The notes under the pieces were generated by a model. That model saw nothing but the letters and a program-made list of their open reading frames with translations. It was not told the DNA's origin and ran no database searches. The translations under genes were made by a program, and so were the position numbers. This document shows positions 16,824 to 26,281 of a stretch of DNA of 64,000 nucleotides, piece after piece. Within the stretch, counting starts at the first letter, position 1; each line of letters starts with the position of its first letter. The stretch is from Microvirga sp052114605 (GTDB lineage: Bacteria > Pseudomonadota > Alphaproteobacteria > Rhizobiales > Beijerinckiaceae): NCBI RefSeq assembly GCF_052114605.1, contig NZ_JBFRFB010000004.1, positions 248,001 to 312,000 of the forward strand, given 5' to 3'.

Positions 16824-18337
16824 TTCGAAAGATGCAACTTGGTGATCTTCTCGCCGATGCGACCGAAGATCTCGCCTAGATCCGCAGAGTTGGAGACGTT
16901 GAAGAACATCTCCTTATCCGAAGCGCAGCTTTCGAGAAGGCTGCTGCTGTTCGTGTTCACCTCCACGCGCACCGTGAAGATCTGAATGCCGGATGCCTTG
17001 ATGTTCGTGCAGAGTGTCGATAACCGGCTGTTCATCACCTGCTGGCGCTGCGTGGTCGTGCCGCTCGTGATCCCAAGTCGTTTCTGCCAGATATAGCCGA
17101 TGCCAGAATAGTAAGATTCGTTGTTGTTGGTGCTATCGGTGTTGCTGTTGTCGCCGTCCGTCATGAGAATAATATATTTGGTGAGATCCGGCGTTCCGTA
17201 GGGAACGCCGTCACTAAATGGCAGGTTAGGTGAGAGAACATGCCAGCCCCAAGCAAGCCCGATCGGGATATTGGTGTCGCCAATGGCGGTTAGGCTCGCA
17301 ACCTTAGTCCGCACATCTGTCATATTCGATGTGAGCCGCAGGAGTGATTGGAGTTCGCAACCGGCGTTTGGCCCTAGCTGATACAATGACCCTTTGGCTT
17401 TGCCGGTCCGCGGCTTCTGGTCGTATTTATTGACGTTGCCTTGGAGCTCTTTCCAGGTCCAGCTCACATTATTCGGCTTTTTGTCGCCAATGTAGTCATT
17501 GGAATACGAGCTATTGCCATCGGCACTTCCTGGCTCATCGGGAGCAAAAAAGGGAACGAACAACGTCGAAGGCACGCCCGCAGCAGGTGCCGTATCCTGC
17601 ACGTCGTAAGGCGACGGTCGGCTTTCAACACATCCAGCCCAGTTGACGCCCATGCTATTGAATAAGGTGAAGCGGCTCTTGTTCGTCGTATTGTTCGTGA
17701 AGATATCAGGCGTTGCCGGCGATACGCCTGTCATCCAGGGCTGGTCTTTGTAACCTTCCCCAATATTGACCGCCATTGAGAACGGTACGATGCCAACTTT
17801 CACCTGTCCGGGCTCGGCCGTGGCCTGCTCAAGCTGATCGATGAGCGAAGTCGACGCTGTCTTCAAATTCTTGAGCTTGTTGTTGTTGGTCATCGAGCCC
17901 GTATTATCGAGAACGAGCGCGATCTCGACTTTGCCGATGCTCCAGTTCACTTCGCTGCGCGCCGTCAGGTCGACGGGTTCCTCACGAAGGAGCTTGAACA
18001 GAGTAAGGCCCATCGTCGTGGACGCCGCGAATGAGATGCCGTTGGCCTCGCGTTGCGCCTTGATGGTGATCGGGCCGAACCCCTTGCCGGCGAGCCGCAC
18101 ATTCACCCAATCCTGCGCCTTTTTCTCCACCGTCGCGACTGACGCATTGCGCGGCAGGTGGGCCACGGCGAGACCTGCGGAATCGATTGCGGTCTGCAAC
18201 TCCGCCTTCGCCAGGGAAACGCGCGCATAGTCCAGAGCAAGTCCGGAGAACCCGGCTAGCGGGATGAGCGTCACCGCAAAGATCTGAGCGACCGAGCCTT
18301 TCTCGTCGCCGAGCAAAGCCCGCACCTTCCGGACCAT
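16820..18337 (-). CDS. TadG-like pilus protein with von Willebrand A domain
   Basis: 505 residues from ATG 18337; a TTG at 18406 would add 23 residues but has no ribosome-binding site. An N-terminal TadE/G-like helix (EKGSVAQIFAVTLIPLAGFS, about residues 12-31) precedes a vWA domain with the metal-binding motif LVLDNTGSM (near residue 140) and a later LMTDGDNSN. TadG proteins anchor or assemble the Tad pilus at the envelope. It is the first gene of the three-gene cluster. The middle of the gene is Asn/Ser/Thr-rich and less G+C-rich than the surroundings. Confidence 0.85.
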   Translation of the reverse strand: MVRKVRALLGDEKGSVAQIFAVTLIPLAGFSGLALDYARVSLAKAELQTAIDSAGLAVAHLPRNASVATVEKKAQDWVNVRLAGKGFGPITIKAQREANGISFAASTTMGLTLFKLLREEPVDLTARSEVNWSIGKVEIALVLDNTGSMTNNNKLKNLKTASTSLIDQLEQATAEPGQVKVGIVPFSMAVNIGEGYKDQPWMTGVSPATPDIFTNNTTNKSRFTLFNSMGVNWAGCVESRPSPYDVQDTAPAAGVPSTLFVPFFAPDEPGSADGNSSYSNDYIGDKKPNNVSWTWKELQGNVNKYDQKPRTGKAKGSLYQLGPNAGCELQSLLRLTSNMTDVRTKVASLTAIGDTNIPIGLAWGWHVLSPNLPFSDGVPYGTPDLTKYIILMTDGDNSNTDSTNNNESYYSGIGYIWQKRLGITSGTTTQRQQVMNSRLSTLCTNIKASGIQIFTVRVEVNTNSSSLLESCASDKEMFFNVSNSADLGEIFGRIGEKITKLHLSK

Positions 18338-18851
18338 GCGGTCGAGGCGAGCGCCATCCCTCGGCAACCGGTCGCGCAGGAAGGATCTTCTCCAGTACGG
18401 AAACAAGGGACGGCTGCTCTGAAAATTGATGCTGCTATCAGGGTCTTAGCATCGCGCTTGGATGCCAGCCATTCAGCCGGATGGACTAGGCCAGAGAGCC
18501 GACGAGACGCATTGCTGAAGGCCCGCATCGGAAAGGCCTGGCGCGCATAAAAATACCCTGCCCCTTTCAGGGCAGGGTCAGTCTGCTTTCCTCGCCTCGG
18601 TCACTTCCCGAAAGCGCACTGAGTAGGCCACGCATCCTAGTCGACGTCAATATATGATTTAGATTTCCCCATCGAATACTGAGACAATGTCACCCGTTTG
18701 TTTATATATTCCTATTGGTTATTCATACCTACCTCTATGGTGGTATGTATTCGCTGAACGATAATTACAGCGTGTTGCCTGTTTGCTATAGGAGATGTCT
18801 AGTAACTCGCCCTAAGCTGCGCTGGTTCATCTCTGCACAAGGGTGGTCAGC
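18338..18851. other. divergent intergenic region between the pilus cluster and the second porin
   Basis: About 510 bases. It includes a minus-strand terminator at 18549-18578, an AT-rich block at 18650-18800 likely to hold the porin promoter, and TTGACG on the minus strand near 18648 with a weak -10-like CCTACT 17 bases on. A small RNA ending at the terminator is possible. Confidence 0.4.
18549..18578 (-). terminator. orphan minus-strand terminator upstream of the second porin
   Basis: ACCCTGCCC pairs with GGGCAGGGT across a 6-base loop, with five A on the left that read as a T-run on the minus strand. It is about 140 bases after the region that could start a minus-strand RNA and about 210 bases before the pilus gene start. 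It resembles the hairpin at 10614. Confidence 0.6.
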
Positions 18852-19640
18852 ATGAGAAAACCTCTTCTTTACCTTCTAGCCGGCAGCGCCATTTCAACTC
18901 TCGCGCTATCGGCCGCCAATGCGGCGGATCTGCCAAGGCCAGCGCCTCCGGCTCCCATCATTGCCGCCGTTCCGGTCTTCACCTGGACGGGCTTCTATGC
19001 CGGTGTGAATGCCGGCTGGGGCTGGCGCAATGATGACTCGCAATCCGTGGTCCTGACTCCGGGCCCCGGCACTCCGGGTCTTGCCGGCACGTTGCTCTTC
19101 AACAACAACGATGACGGCGGTTTCACCGGCGGCGCTCAGATCGGCTACAACTACCAGATCGGTTCCTTCGTGATCGGCCTCGAGACCGACATTCAATGGG
19201 CCGATACCAATCAAAACCAGAATGTTGCGTTCGTCCCGGGTCCCGGATTCGTCGGCACATTCACGCCCGGCGTGTTCGAGAGCAATGCTCCGGAATGGTG
19301 GGGTTCGTTGCGTGCCCGCCTCGGCTTCGCGATTGATCGCGTCCTGATCTACGGCACCGGCGGTCTTGCTTATACGGACGACACTACGGGCTGGGCGCTC
19401 GGTGGTGGTGTCGAGTGGGCGCTGCCTGTGAACTGGCTCGGCTCCTCGGCCGTCACCTTCGGCGTGGAAGCCCTGTGGCTCAGCTTCGACGATGACAATA
19501 ACAATGGCGACCGCCGTGCCGGCACCTTCCTACCGGCAGCCGGCGGAGCCGTCGATGTCTTCCGTCCGGTGAGCGGTGGAAACGATAACGACTTCTGGGT
19601 TGCGCGTGCCAAGCTGAACTTCAAATTCGGCACTTATTAA
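18852..19640 (+). CDS. Omp25/Omp31-like outer-membrane beta-barrel protein
   Basis: 262 residues from ATG 18852; AAGGGTGG lies upstream and the GTG at 18843 is less likely. The signal peptide ends ANAADLP (about residue 25). The mature start PAPIIAAVPVFTWTGFYAGVNAGWGW is almost the same as in the porin at 10889, and the last residues ARAKLNFKFGTY fit a barrel end. It lies in the outer membrane. A strong terminator follows. The two paralogs are 7.3 kb apart and diverge mainly in the loops. Confidence 0.9.
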   Translation: MRKPLLYLLAGSAISTLALSAANAADLPRPAPPAPIIAAVPVFTWTGFYAGVNAGWGWRNDDSQSVVLTPGPGTPGLAGTLLFNNNDDGGFTGGAQIGYNYQIGSFVIGLETDIQWADTNQNQNVAFVPGPGFVGTFTPGVFESNAPEWWGSLRARLGFAIDRVLIYGTGGLAYTDDTTGWALGGGVEWALPVNWLGSSAVTFGVEALWLSFDDDNNNGDRRAGTFLPAAGGAVDVFRPVSGGNDNDFWVARAKLNFKFGTY

Positions 19641-19659
19641 GTGTACCTTTGTTGATGCG

Positions 19660-19695
19660 AAACCCCGCCGGATCCAAAAGATCCGGCGGGGTTTT
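19660..19695 (+). terminator. terminator of the second porin
   Basis: A 15-bp perfect stem (19660-19674 with 19680-19694) with loop CAAAA. A and T tails on either side allow bidirectional use with the convergent PAS gene. Confidence 0.9.
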
Positions 19696-19719
19696 CTACG
19701 AATACGCTGGCTGAATTTC

Positions 19720-20310
19720 TTATGTCCGCGCCCATCGGGTTCTATCGCAGCCCTCGACGAACAGGCCGAGCGCCTCACCGTTCGCTCCTTCAATCGGGCG
19801 GTAGACCAGATCGATGTAACGCTCTTCCAGGAGACCGCCCGGCTTTGATTGAAATGTGAGCGGCATCATTTCGCCGATGAAAGCCTGTTTCGTTGCGAAG
19901 ACGTGGTCCAGCAACTCGAAATAGCCCTGCCCCGCAAGATCCGGAAACGCATCCCGAACCGACATATCGAACAGGTCCCGATGACCGACGAATTTGAAGT
20001 AATCGTCATTGGCAGCTTCGTAGATGTGCTCCGGGCCTCGAAGTACGGCTCTAAAGCTTGAGACTGGGAGAATGCTGATCTCTTGCGCTTCCATCAAATA
20101 ACCGAGAAACGCCTCCAAGGGCCCTGATACACGAAGCGGCTCTATCACGGGTGGAATCGGCGCTTCATCCTCATCGATGGCGCCGATCGCAGCGCGGGCA
20201 CATTTGCGGAATTGCTGCTTGAGACGCTCAGGCTCCCGGGCCCACCCGCGCGCATCCTCCAAGGTTTCATATAAAGCGCGGGCTACGGCCTCGACTTCAT
20301 CCCCTGTCAT
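19720..20310 (-). CDS. PAS domain-containing protein
   Basis: 196 residues. The C-terminal 120 residues form a PAS-like fold (IYEAANDDYFKFVGHRDLFD, then DAFPDLAGQGYFELLDHVFA, then ERYIDLVYRPI) of the type often found ahead of histidine kinases, but here no output domain is attached. The N-terminal 60 residues are helical. It may regulate another protein by interaction, or be a remnant sensor. GAGGGGGAC precedes the ATG at a good distance. The DUF2156 gene upstream on the same strand is 132 bases away. Confidence 0.75.
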   Translation of the reverse strand: MTGDEVEAVARALYETLEDARGWAREPERLKQQFRKCARAAIGAIDEDEAPIPPVIEPLRVSGPLEAFLGYLMEAQEISILPVSSFRAVLRGPEHIYEAANDDYFKFVGHRDLFDMSVRDAFPDLAGQGYFELLDHVFATKQAFIGEMMPLTFQSKPGGLLEERYIDLVYRPIEGANGEALGLFVEGCDRTRWART

Positions 20311-20442
20311 CGTCCCCCTCGCGAAGCGGCGTGATCGACCCGGCTTTGCTCAAAACTGGGATCAAAAAACATTTAGTTCGCCGCAGCGATTTGGAAGAAG
20401 GCCGGTGCCGCATAAAGCATGAGACTTCAGTCTAAAGGCTTT

Positions 20443-21420
20443 TCACTGCAACGTTGCTTTGAAGACTCCATGCATCTCCACCGGTTGGAAACGCTGTTTC
20501 GAAGCGTGCAGCTCGGGCCGCTTGGCGTCATCCGCATCGTTGAAGTGAGCGAGATGCGGAAATGCGCCCATGACACTTCGACGCAGAACGAGGGTCAATC
20601 CCGGGTAAGCGAGGTCGGTGACACAAGCATAGTTGCAACCCATGCCGGAGGTCAGTTGTCCTGAGAAGCCGAAACCGCAAAGCTTGCCGTCGACTTCCAC
20701 GACCATTCCGGTGAGCAGTGGCGACTGGAAACGATGACTGCTGGTCAGACAGGCAGAGGTAACGCCATATGCAGCACCGACCTTCATGCCGCGGGCAACG
20801 AGCCTCTCCCTCCATGCCTCCGTGAGGGCAACGCAGCCAGGGCGATCCGCAGAAGTATAAGGCCGTGTCTCGACCTGCCCTTGCCTGAGGGCGCGCGCCA
20901 GCTCCTGCCGCAACTTGGCAAATCTCGCACCCTCGAGGGCCACGACAGCCGCACGGTCATAGATGAAGTCTTCCGACTTGAGCTCGATCGAGAAGCCCTC
21001 CCGCATGACCTGGAGCGCCTGCTCCTCCGGCACGTAGGAAATCCGGCTCGACCGGCTGCTGTTGAATTCCTGCATCCTCTGCATTGCATGCCGCAATGCA
21101 GAGGCATCGAAGGGAAGCGGCGGGCAATACAATCTCATCTCCGAGCCGCCCTTCTGCCGGCGGACTTGGTAGATGAGAATGGACCCGGCATGCCGCTCCC
21201 AGAGCAGCGACCGTGTACTCGTCCGTCCGGCAAAATACAGATGGGGAAAGAAATAAAAGGCCGCCTTGACCCGCGCCTCCTCCATAGCACCGAGGAAGAG
21301 GTCAGCATCCTCGACCTCGATCGATGCGAGGTCAGCCAACGCATCTTCTTTATTCGATCTTTGAAGGAGAATGGGATCTGGATAAACTGGCGCTGCATTC
21401 GCTTGAAGAGCGAGCGTCAT
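20443..21420 (-). CDS. DUF2156 (phosphatidylglycerol lysyltransferase C-terminal-like) protein
   Basis: 325 residues from ATG 21420, which has AAGGGAG at the right distance; the open frame continues 27 codons upstream without support. It shows the GNAT-like DUF2156 pattern: EDFIYDRAAVVALEGARFAKLRQEL in the middle and a C-terminal NDADDAKRPELHASKQRFQPVE, which matches the family's 'N-x-D-D-x-G-x-x-G-L-R-x-x-K-x-x-x-x-P' end. Relatives transfer amino acids from tRNA to lipids or are uncharacterised. No membrane domain is fused, so it is probably a soluble transferase of unknown substrate. Confidence 0.7.
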   Translation of the reverse strand: MTLALQANAAPVYPDPILLQRSNKEDALADLASIEVEDADLFLGAMEEARVKAAFYFFPHLYFAGRTSTRSLLWERHAGSILIYQVRRQKGGSEMRLYCPPLPFDASALRHAMQRMQEFNSSRSSRISYVPEEQALQVMREGFSIELKSEDFIYDRAAVVALEGARFAKLRQELARALRQGQVETRPYTSADRPGCVALTEAWRERLVARGMKVGAAYGVTSACLTSSHRFQSPLLTGMVVEVDGKLCGFGFSGQLTSGMGCNYACVTDLAYPGLTLVLRRSVMGAFPHLAHFNDADDAKRPELHASKQRFQPVEMHGVFKATLQ

Positions 21421-21998
21421 CGTGATCTCCCTTGCAATGGCCGCAACCTGCCGTATGACGCCCCTGAGCCGCTCTGGATTCCGATCTACCAAGCGAGGCA
21501 TTTTCGCCTTCGTCCGCTTTACCCGCGAGGCTCATATTTTAGCCGCAGCTTCCCCGCGATGTTAGGCAACCTTCTGAGGTAGTTCTCTTGGGCACTTGAG
21601 ATGAACCCTGCGGGCGAAGGGCCTGACAACAGCCGCCGCCGGCGGTCTAGGCGCGATTATTTGAGACGAGAGCGAGAAAGGGCCTTCGCCTGATCAGGGT
21701 GGCTTCGTAGCAGCGTTTGCTTTGGTGGTCGGATTGAAGGAGATCCGCCTATGGGCCAGACTCAGTATCTTGAGCCGCCCGCTTTCATGCTGAATCGCTC
21801 ATCTAGCAGGCATCGAGACCCTGGACGCGTTCGACGGCTGCGAGGATAGAGAACCCAAAGGGTATTGTAGCCCTCCCTTGCCCCATCAGTCGTCGGAAAC
21901 CGCCGGCGATGCCGATTGTCCAGCCGCTATGAAGATCGTTACAGTCTTTCCAAAAAAGCATAATCGTTTGCCCCGCGGTGCAGGTGCTTATCACAACG
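21421..21998. other. intergenic region, possibly degenerate
   Basis: Nearly 580 bases with no convincing gene. A minus-strand open frame (21803-21994) reads GWTIGIAGGFRRLMGQGRAT but has no recognised relative. The stretch has mixed composition and may be a worn insertion remnant; no terminal repeats were found by eye. The DUF2156 promoter should lie at its left end. Confidence 0.35.
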
Positions 21999-22024
21999 AA
22001 AAAGGGCTGCTCGCGCAGCCCTTT
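21999..22024 (-). terminator. terminator of the first giant RTX gene
   Basis: AAAGGGCTGC pairs with GCAGCCCTTT around TCGC. Read on the minus strand it ends in five T and lies 34 bases after the RTX gene stop. Confidence 0.88.
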
Positions 22025-22057
22025 CGCATCGTGCTGTCGCGCTTTTTTGCGAAGGCA

Positions 22058-25000
22058 CTAGATCACGAAGAAGTCCTTGTAGGTCATCTTGAGGTTCTTG
22101 GAGAGGGTTGCGATCTGAACCTGTGCCTGCGATCCCGTACCGTCGGCATCGTAGTATAGTGCCCCCGTCTTTTTGTTGTAGATGACGTGATCGTCCTTAT
22201 CGTTAGCCTTTGTGCCTTGATAGAATTCGTTCGTTTTGATCACGCCCTTCTTGGCCATCTTTTTGAACACAGACTTGGCAAGATGGATCGTATCGTCTTT
22301 CACCTTGAAGTCGGCAATCCGGTCCACATTCTTTTTTCCGGGTTTGGTGTCGAACACGAAGATGTCCTGGCCCAAGCCTCCGGTGAGCACATCTTTGCCT
22401 GCGCCGCCATATAACTTGTCATTGCCATCGCCTCCTTTGAGGCGATCGTCTGCCGAGCGGCCTCGTAGGATTTGATTGCCCTGCGCATCAGCCCCACTGA
22501 CTGTAGCCGGCTCGAACACGTCGAGAATATCGAAGGTGAAGGTTTGAGTCGTTCCGGCCCCATACCCGTTATGAGCTTTAATCGTGACGGTGTGTTGTGT
22601 CTTGGATTCGTAGTCGAGGCCTCCCGTCAGAACGAGATTGTTGCCGTCGATCCGGAAAGGACCATCCGAGGAGACAAGTGTGTAGCGGATGGCGTCTCCG
22701 TCCTTATCGTCGGCCGACAACGTGGCGACGATGGTGGAGGCCAAGGCATTCTCCTTGATCATGCTGGCCGACAGAGCCAGCGCCGTCGGCTCGCGATTGG
22801 CGGTTCGGAACATCTGATCGGCGAACTTGAGCTCTTGGACATCCACGAGAATGTCCGTGCCACCGCGTGACTTCACACTATCGGAGACGCGCAGCGATCC
22901 ATCAGCTTGAGCGACGATGGTATAGCTAGAGAAACTACCCTCATACACGGCCGTGTTCTGGCCGCCGCCGCCTTTCAGCACGTCGTTGCCGCCCATGCCG
23001 ATCAGCGTATCGTCACCGAGGCCGCCGGAAAGGGTATTGGCCGCGCCGTTCGATCCGATAAGCACGTCATCATAGTCGGACCCGATAATGTTCTCGATCG
23101 ACGAGAACGTGTCGCCTGCAGCTTCACCTGTATTCCGTGTCGTATCATCGAGACTGATGGTCAGCTTCGTCTTGGCATCCGCGTAAACGGCTGTATCGAT
23201 ACCGGCACCGCCAATCAATTGATCAGCACCCGCGCCACCCTCGAGGACATCATCACCCTCGCCACCGCTGAGGACGTCGTCACCTTCCCGTCCGCGCAGA
23301 TCATCATCGCCGCTCTCTCCCGAGAGAGCGTTCGACAGAATATTGCCTGCTAAAAGATTGGCACTACCATTGCCAATCAGCTGGATCCCATCGATGCCGG
23401 CGCCAGCAACGCCATTCTCGATCCCACCGGCAAGCGTGTAAACGCCCGACACCATTGCCACGAGAGTATCGCGGCCTCCCGCATCTTCCACTACGTCGTC
23501 GGTGTCGACCTCGAAGCGGTCGTTCCCCTCGCCGCCCTTGAGCGTATCAAGACCACCGCCACCGGCGAGCGTGTTACCGGAATCGTTGCCGACCAGCGTG
23601 TTGGCATTGAAGTTACCCGTGAGCGAGAGAGAACCGGCTTCGTCATCAGCGCGGAGGATCTCTATCGAGACCTCAGACCTGAGAGTGTAATCTAAATGAG
23701 CGATGATCGTGTCGATCTCACGATAGGCCTCTTGAGGATATGGATCGATCTCAACAATCACGTCATCCAAGGAACGCACATGATAGGTATCAGCTCCCCA
23801 GCTGCCGATCAGCGTATCTCTTCCGCCACCGCCGTCCAGAATATCTGCCCCATTAGTGCCCTCTATGGTCTGATTCCAGCTATTTCCTGTAACTACTGGT
23901 TTATACTTTTCAGAATAAGCCCCCGTAACACGTATAAGCTCTATCTCAGCTCCCTCATTTAGCGTGAAAGTTCCAAGTTCGATTTGGACTGTATCGGTCC
24001 CTTCACCGCGTTTCTCAACGATGATGGCATTATTCGGGTAAACGACATAATAGACATCGTTTCCTTTGCCCCCTTCCAACGTGTCCTGACTAGTGAAGGT
24101 ACTGTCCCTGCCTGTAAAAAGGTAATTATCGCCATCGTTCCCAACGAGGTGGTTCGACAGATTATTACCCATGAGTTCCATCGGAAGGGTCGAGCGGGGG
24201 TTCAGAGCACGCATGTTCTCAACATGGTCGGGTAGATAACCGCCCAACTCAGTCAAGATCGTGTCGATACCGTTGTCTGCGTCCTCGCGTATCGTGATAT
24301 AGGCATCCTTAGGGTCCAGAGGAATGGGGAAGAGATAGCTATCTCTTACGACATATGTGTCGTTTCCAGCACCACCTATCAAAGTGTCTGAGCCGAAAGT
24401 TCCATCCAAGCGATTGTTGCCCGCATTTCCTTTGATGACATTATCGAGGACATTGCCAGTCAGCGCGATATCGTCACTTCCAACTCCAATGAGATATTCG
24501 ATATTATCCCTGTAAGTCATGTCATAGCTGGAGCTCGCATAAACGGTATCTTTGCCCGCGCCGATCTCCTCCACCACGATGTCGGTGAAATCGTCCACGT
24601 AATAGACGTCGTCACCGAACCCGCCATCCATGCGGTCCCTACCGGCACCGCCGTCAATGATGTCGTCTCCGTCACCGCCGTCGAGCGTGTCGTTGCCCAG
24701 AAGGCCAGTCAGCGTGTCATTACCGCCGCGCCCGCGAAGATCGTTAGCAACATCGCTTCCGCTTATCTTGTCGTTGCTAGAGTCGCCGCCAATAAAGCCT
24801 TCGATAGAAATCAGGGTCCCGTAGAAATTGTTGTTGCCTGTCATCAAGTCGACGACAAGCGAAGAATTTCCTTGGTGGTGAATTTCGACAATATCGAAAC
24901 CTTCGCCGCCATCCAGAACATCGTTATATCCCGAATCTTCCACAACGAGGACGTCATCGCCGCTACCGCCTAGGAGCGTGTCGAGTCCATTACCGGCGAC

Positions 25001-26281
25001 AAGCTTGTCGTTCCCACCTTCGCCCGACAGCTTGTCGTTTCCGCCTTGCCCCTGAAGGTAATCGTCACCCTCATGTCCGGCATATGCTTCTGCCTTATCG
25101 GATCCCGTCCAGCGAACGAAGTTATCGCCAGGGCGCGGCTCGCGTGGATCGAAGATCTGTGAACGGATGATCGATGCGCCGTTGGCATCTCCAGCCTTGT
25201 CGGTCCAGCTGATGACGAATCTGCCGTCTTGGAAAGCCGAGACGTGAGGATCGACCTGACTGCCGGTAGTCGAGGTGTTGACCAGAAGCTCCGCGCCATA
25301 TTTGCGGCCATCGGCATAGAAAACTTGCGCCCGAATGGCCGTGCCGGATGTGTCGCCGCCCGTCAGGCTCGTGTCGACCCAAGTCACTACGAAGCGCCCG
25401 TCGGACAGAACTGTCGTTTCAGGATCGCTCTGTTGCCAGGGACCCGTCGTTCCGATGAGGAACTCGCTTGCCGCCTTGCCTCCCGAACTGTTGAAGACCT
25501 GGCCGCGCAATTCGCCACTGCTTGTGCGCCACGTGATGACGAACCGGTCAGAGAGCAAGGCAGAAATGCTGATTTCGCTGACGGGCCCAGTCGAGGAGAT
25601 CACATTCATGGGCGCGGATGCTTGGCGCCCTACATTGTCCATGAAGTTGATCGTGATGCCGTAGAAGGGGGGAATATTGAGCGATCCAGGAATGTAGTTG
25701 CTATAGGCAACGACGCTTTTACCGCTCGTTAAGGCCACAATCTCTGCTGCGCCGGGTATCGCGGTTGAGCCAGTGTTCCAACTGAAATCTGAGCCGACAC
25801 GAAACAGGGAGGCGCTGAATGTGGAAACACTTTTATTGCTCCAAGCTACCTCGAACCGACCAGGATCAAGCGCGTCATCCAGCGCTGTCACACTCATTAC
25901 CTTCTGAGCCGCGCCTATTGTCCCCGAAATGATCCTGGAAGAACTGCTCAGTGTGCCATCGGCATAGATCAACTGGGCTCGAACTTCACTCGTCTGCGCT
26001 CCCAGGACATGCCATGTGACCAGAAACTGGCCATTGGACAAGGCCGTCAAAGTCGGAGCAGGATTGTTCCCAGCCAGCCCTCCGGTGCCAACTAACTGAT
26101 CAGCGCTCCCAACCGGCGAGCCGCGGAAATCATGCACTGAAATCCGAACTGAATTGTCCGTTGGAGATACATAGGCTGTGACCGTCGTGCCAGTCTGTGA
26201 ACTGACCGCCGAGGTCGACGATAGAAATGTCCCGGAGTTGCTGACCTTGGTCTCAGAACCCCACTTCACAACCTGAACCAT
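22058..26281 (-). CDS. giant RTX calcium-binding secreted protein, seven-repeat N-terminal domain
   Basis: 1407 residues. Residues 1 to about 375 hold seven divergent repeats of the type LSDGRFVVTWVD...RAQVFYADGRKYGAELLVNTS, which suggests a seven-bladed beta-propeller. From about 385 to 1150 come hemolysin-type calcium-binding nonapeptides (GGxGxDxLx), in several blocks separated by beta-rich segments. Near 1160-1265 is a cadherin-like domain (NREPTALALSASMIKENAL), then one more RTX block. The C-terminal 60 residues (YNKKTGALYYDADGTGSQAQ to YKDFFVI) look like a type I secretion signal. There is no N-terminal signal peptide, as expected for type I export. A divergent paralog lies at 27390. 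It probably acts as an exported adhesin or matrix protein. Confidence 0.85.
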   Translation of the reverse strand: MVQVVKWGSETKVSNSGTFLSSTSAVSSQTGTTVTAYVSPTDNSVRISVHDFRGSPVGSADQLVGTGGLAGNNPAPTLTALSNGQFLVTWHVLGAQTSEVRAQLIYADGTLSSSSRIISGTIGAAQKVMSVTALDDALDPGRFEVAWSNKSVSTFSASLFRVGSDFSWNTGSTAIPGAAEIVALTSGKSVVAYSNYIPGSLNIPPFYGITINFMDNVGRQASAPMNVISSTGPVSEISISALLSDRFVITWRTSSGELRGQVFNSSGGKAASEFLIGTTGPWQQSDPETTVLSDGRFVVTWVDTSLTGGDTSGTAIRAQVFYADGRKYGAELLVNTSTTGSQVDPHVSAFQDGRFVISWTDKAGDANGASIIRSQIFDPREPRPGDNFVRWTGSDKAEAYAGHEGDDYLQGQGGNDKLSGEGGNDKLVAGNGLDTLLGGSGDDVLVVEDSGYNDVLDGGEGFDIVEIHHQGNSSLVVDLMTGNNNFYGTLISIEGFIGGDSSNDKISGSDVANDLRGRGGNDTLTGLLGNDTLDGGDGDDIIDGGAGRDRMDGGFGDDVYYVDDFTDIVVEEIGAGKDTVYASSSYDMTYRDNIEYLIGVGSDDIALTGNVLDNVIKGNAGNNRLDGTFGSDTLIGGAGNDTYVVRDSYLFPIPLDPKDAYITIREDADNGIDTILTELGGYLPDHVENMRALNPRSTLPMELMGNNLSNHLVGNDGDNYLFTGRDSTFTSQDTLEGGKGNDVYYVVYPNNAIIVEKRGEGTDTVQIELGTFTLNEGAEIELIRVTGAYSEKYKPVVTGNSWNQTIEGTNGADILDGGGGRDTLIGSWGADTYHVRSLDDVIVEIDPYPQEAYREIDTIIAHLDYTLRSEVSIEILRADDEAGSLSLTGNFNANTLVGNDSGNTLAGGGGLDTLKGGEGNDRFEVDTDDVVEDAGGRDTLVAMVSGVYTLAGGIENGVAGAGIDGIQLIGNGSANLLAGNILSNALSGESGDDDLRGREGDDVLSGGEGDDVLEGGAGADQLIGGAGIDTAVYADAKTKLTISLDDTTRNTGEAAGDTFSSIENIIGSDYDDVLIGSNGAANTLSGGLGDDTLIGMGGNDVLKGGGGQNTAVYEGSFSSYTIVAQADGSLRVSDSVKSRGGTDILVDVQELKFADQMFRTANREPTALALSASMIKENALASTIVATLSADDKDGDAIRYTLVSSDGPFRIDGNNLVLTGGLDYESKTQHTVTIKAHNGYGAGTTQTFTFDILDVFEPATVSGADAQGNQILRGRSADDRLKGGDGNDKLYGGAGKDVLTGGLGQDIFVFDTKPGKKNVDRIADFKVKDDTIHLAKSVFKKMAKKGVIKTNEFYQGTKANDKDDHVIYNKKTGALYYDADGTGSQAQVQIATLSKNLKMTYKDFFVI

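Noticed and set aside
21580..21998. Possible insertion-sequence remnant
   Set aside because: No terminal repeats, transposase motif or DDE signature could be recognised; reported only as unexplained intergenic sequence.
23502..25732. Several plus-strand open frames within the first RTX gene
   Set aside because: They mirror the calcium-binding repeats; their Ser/Pro-rich sequences reflect repeat DNA, not genes.
22058..26281. CRISPR-like regular repeats
   Set aside because: The periodicity comes from RTX nonapeptide codons inside one open frame; there are no identical repeats with spacers.
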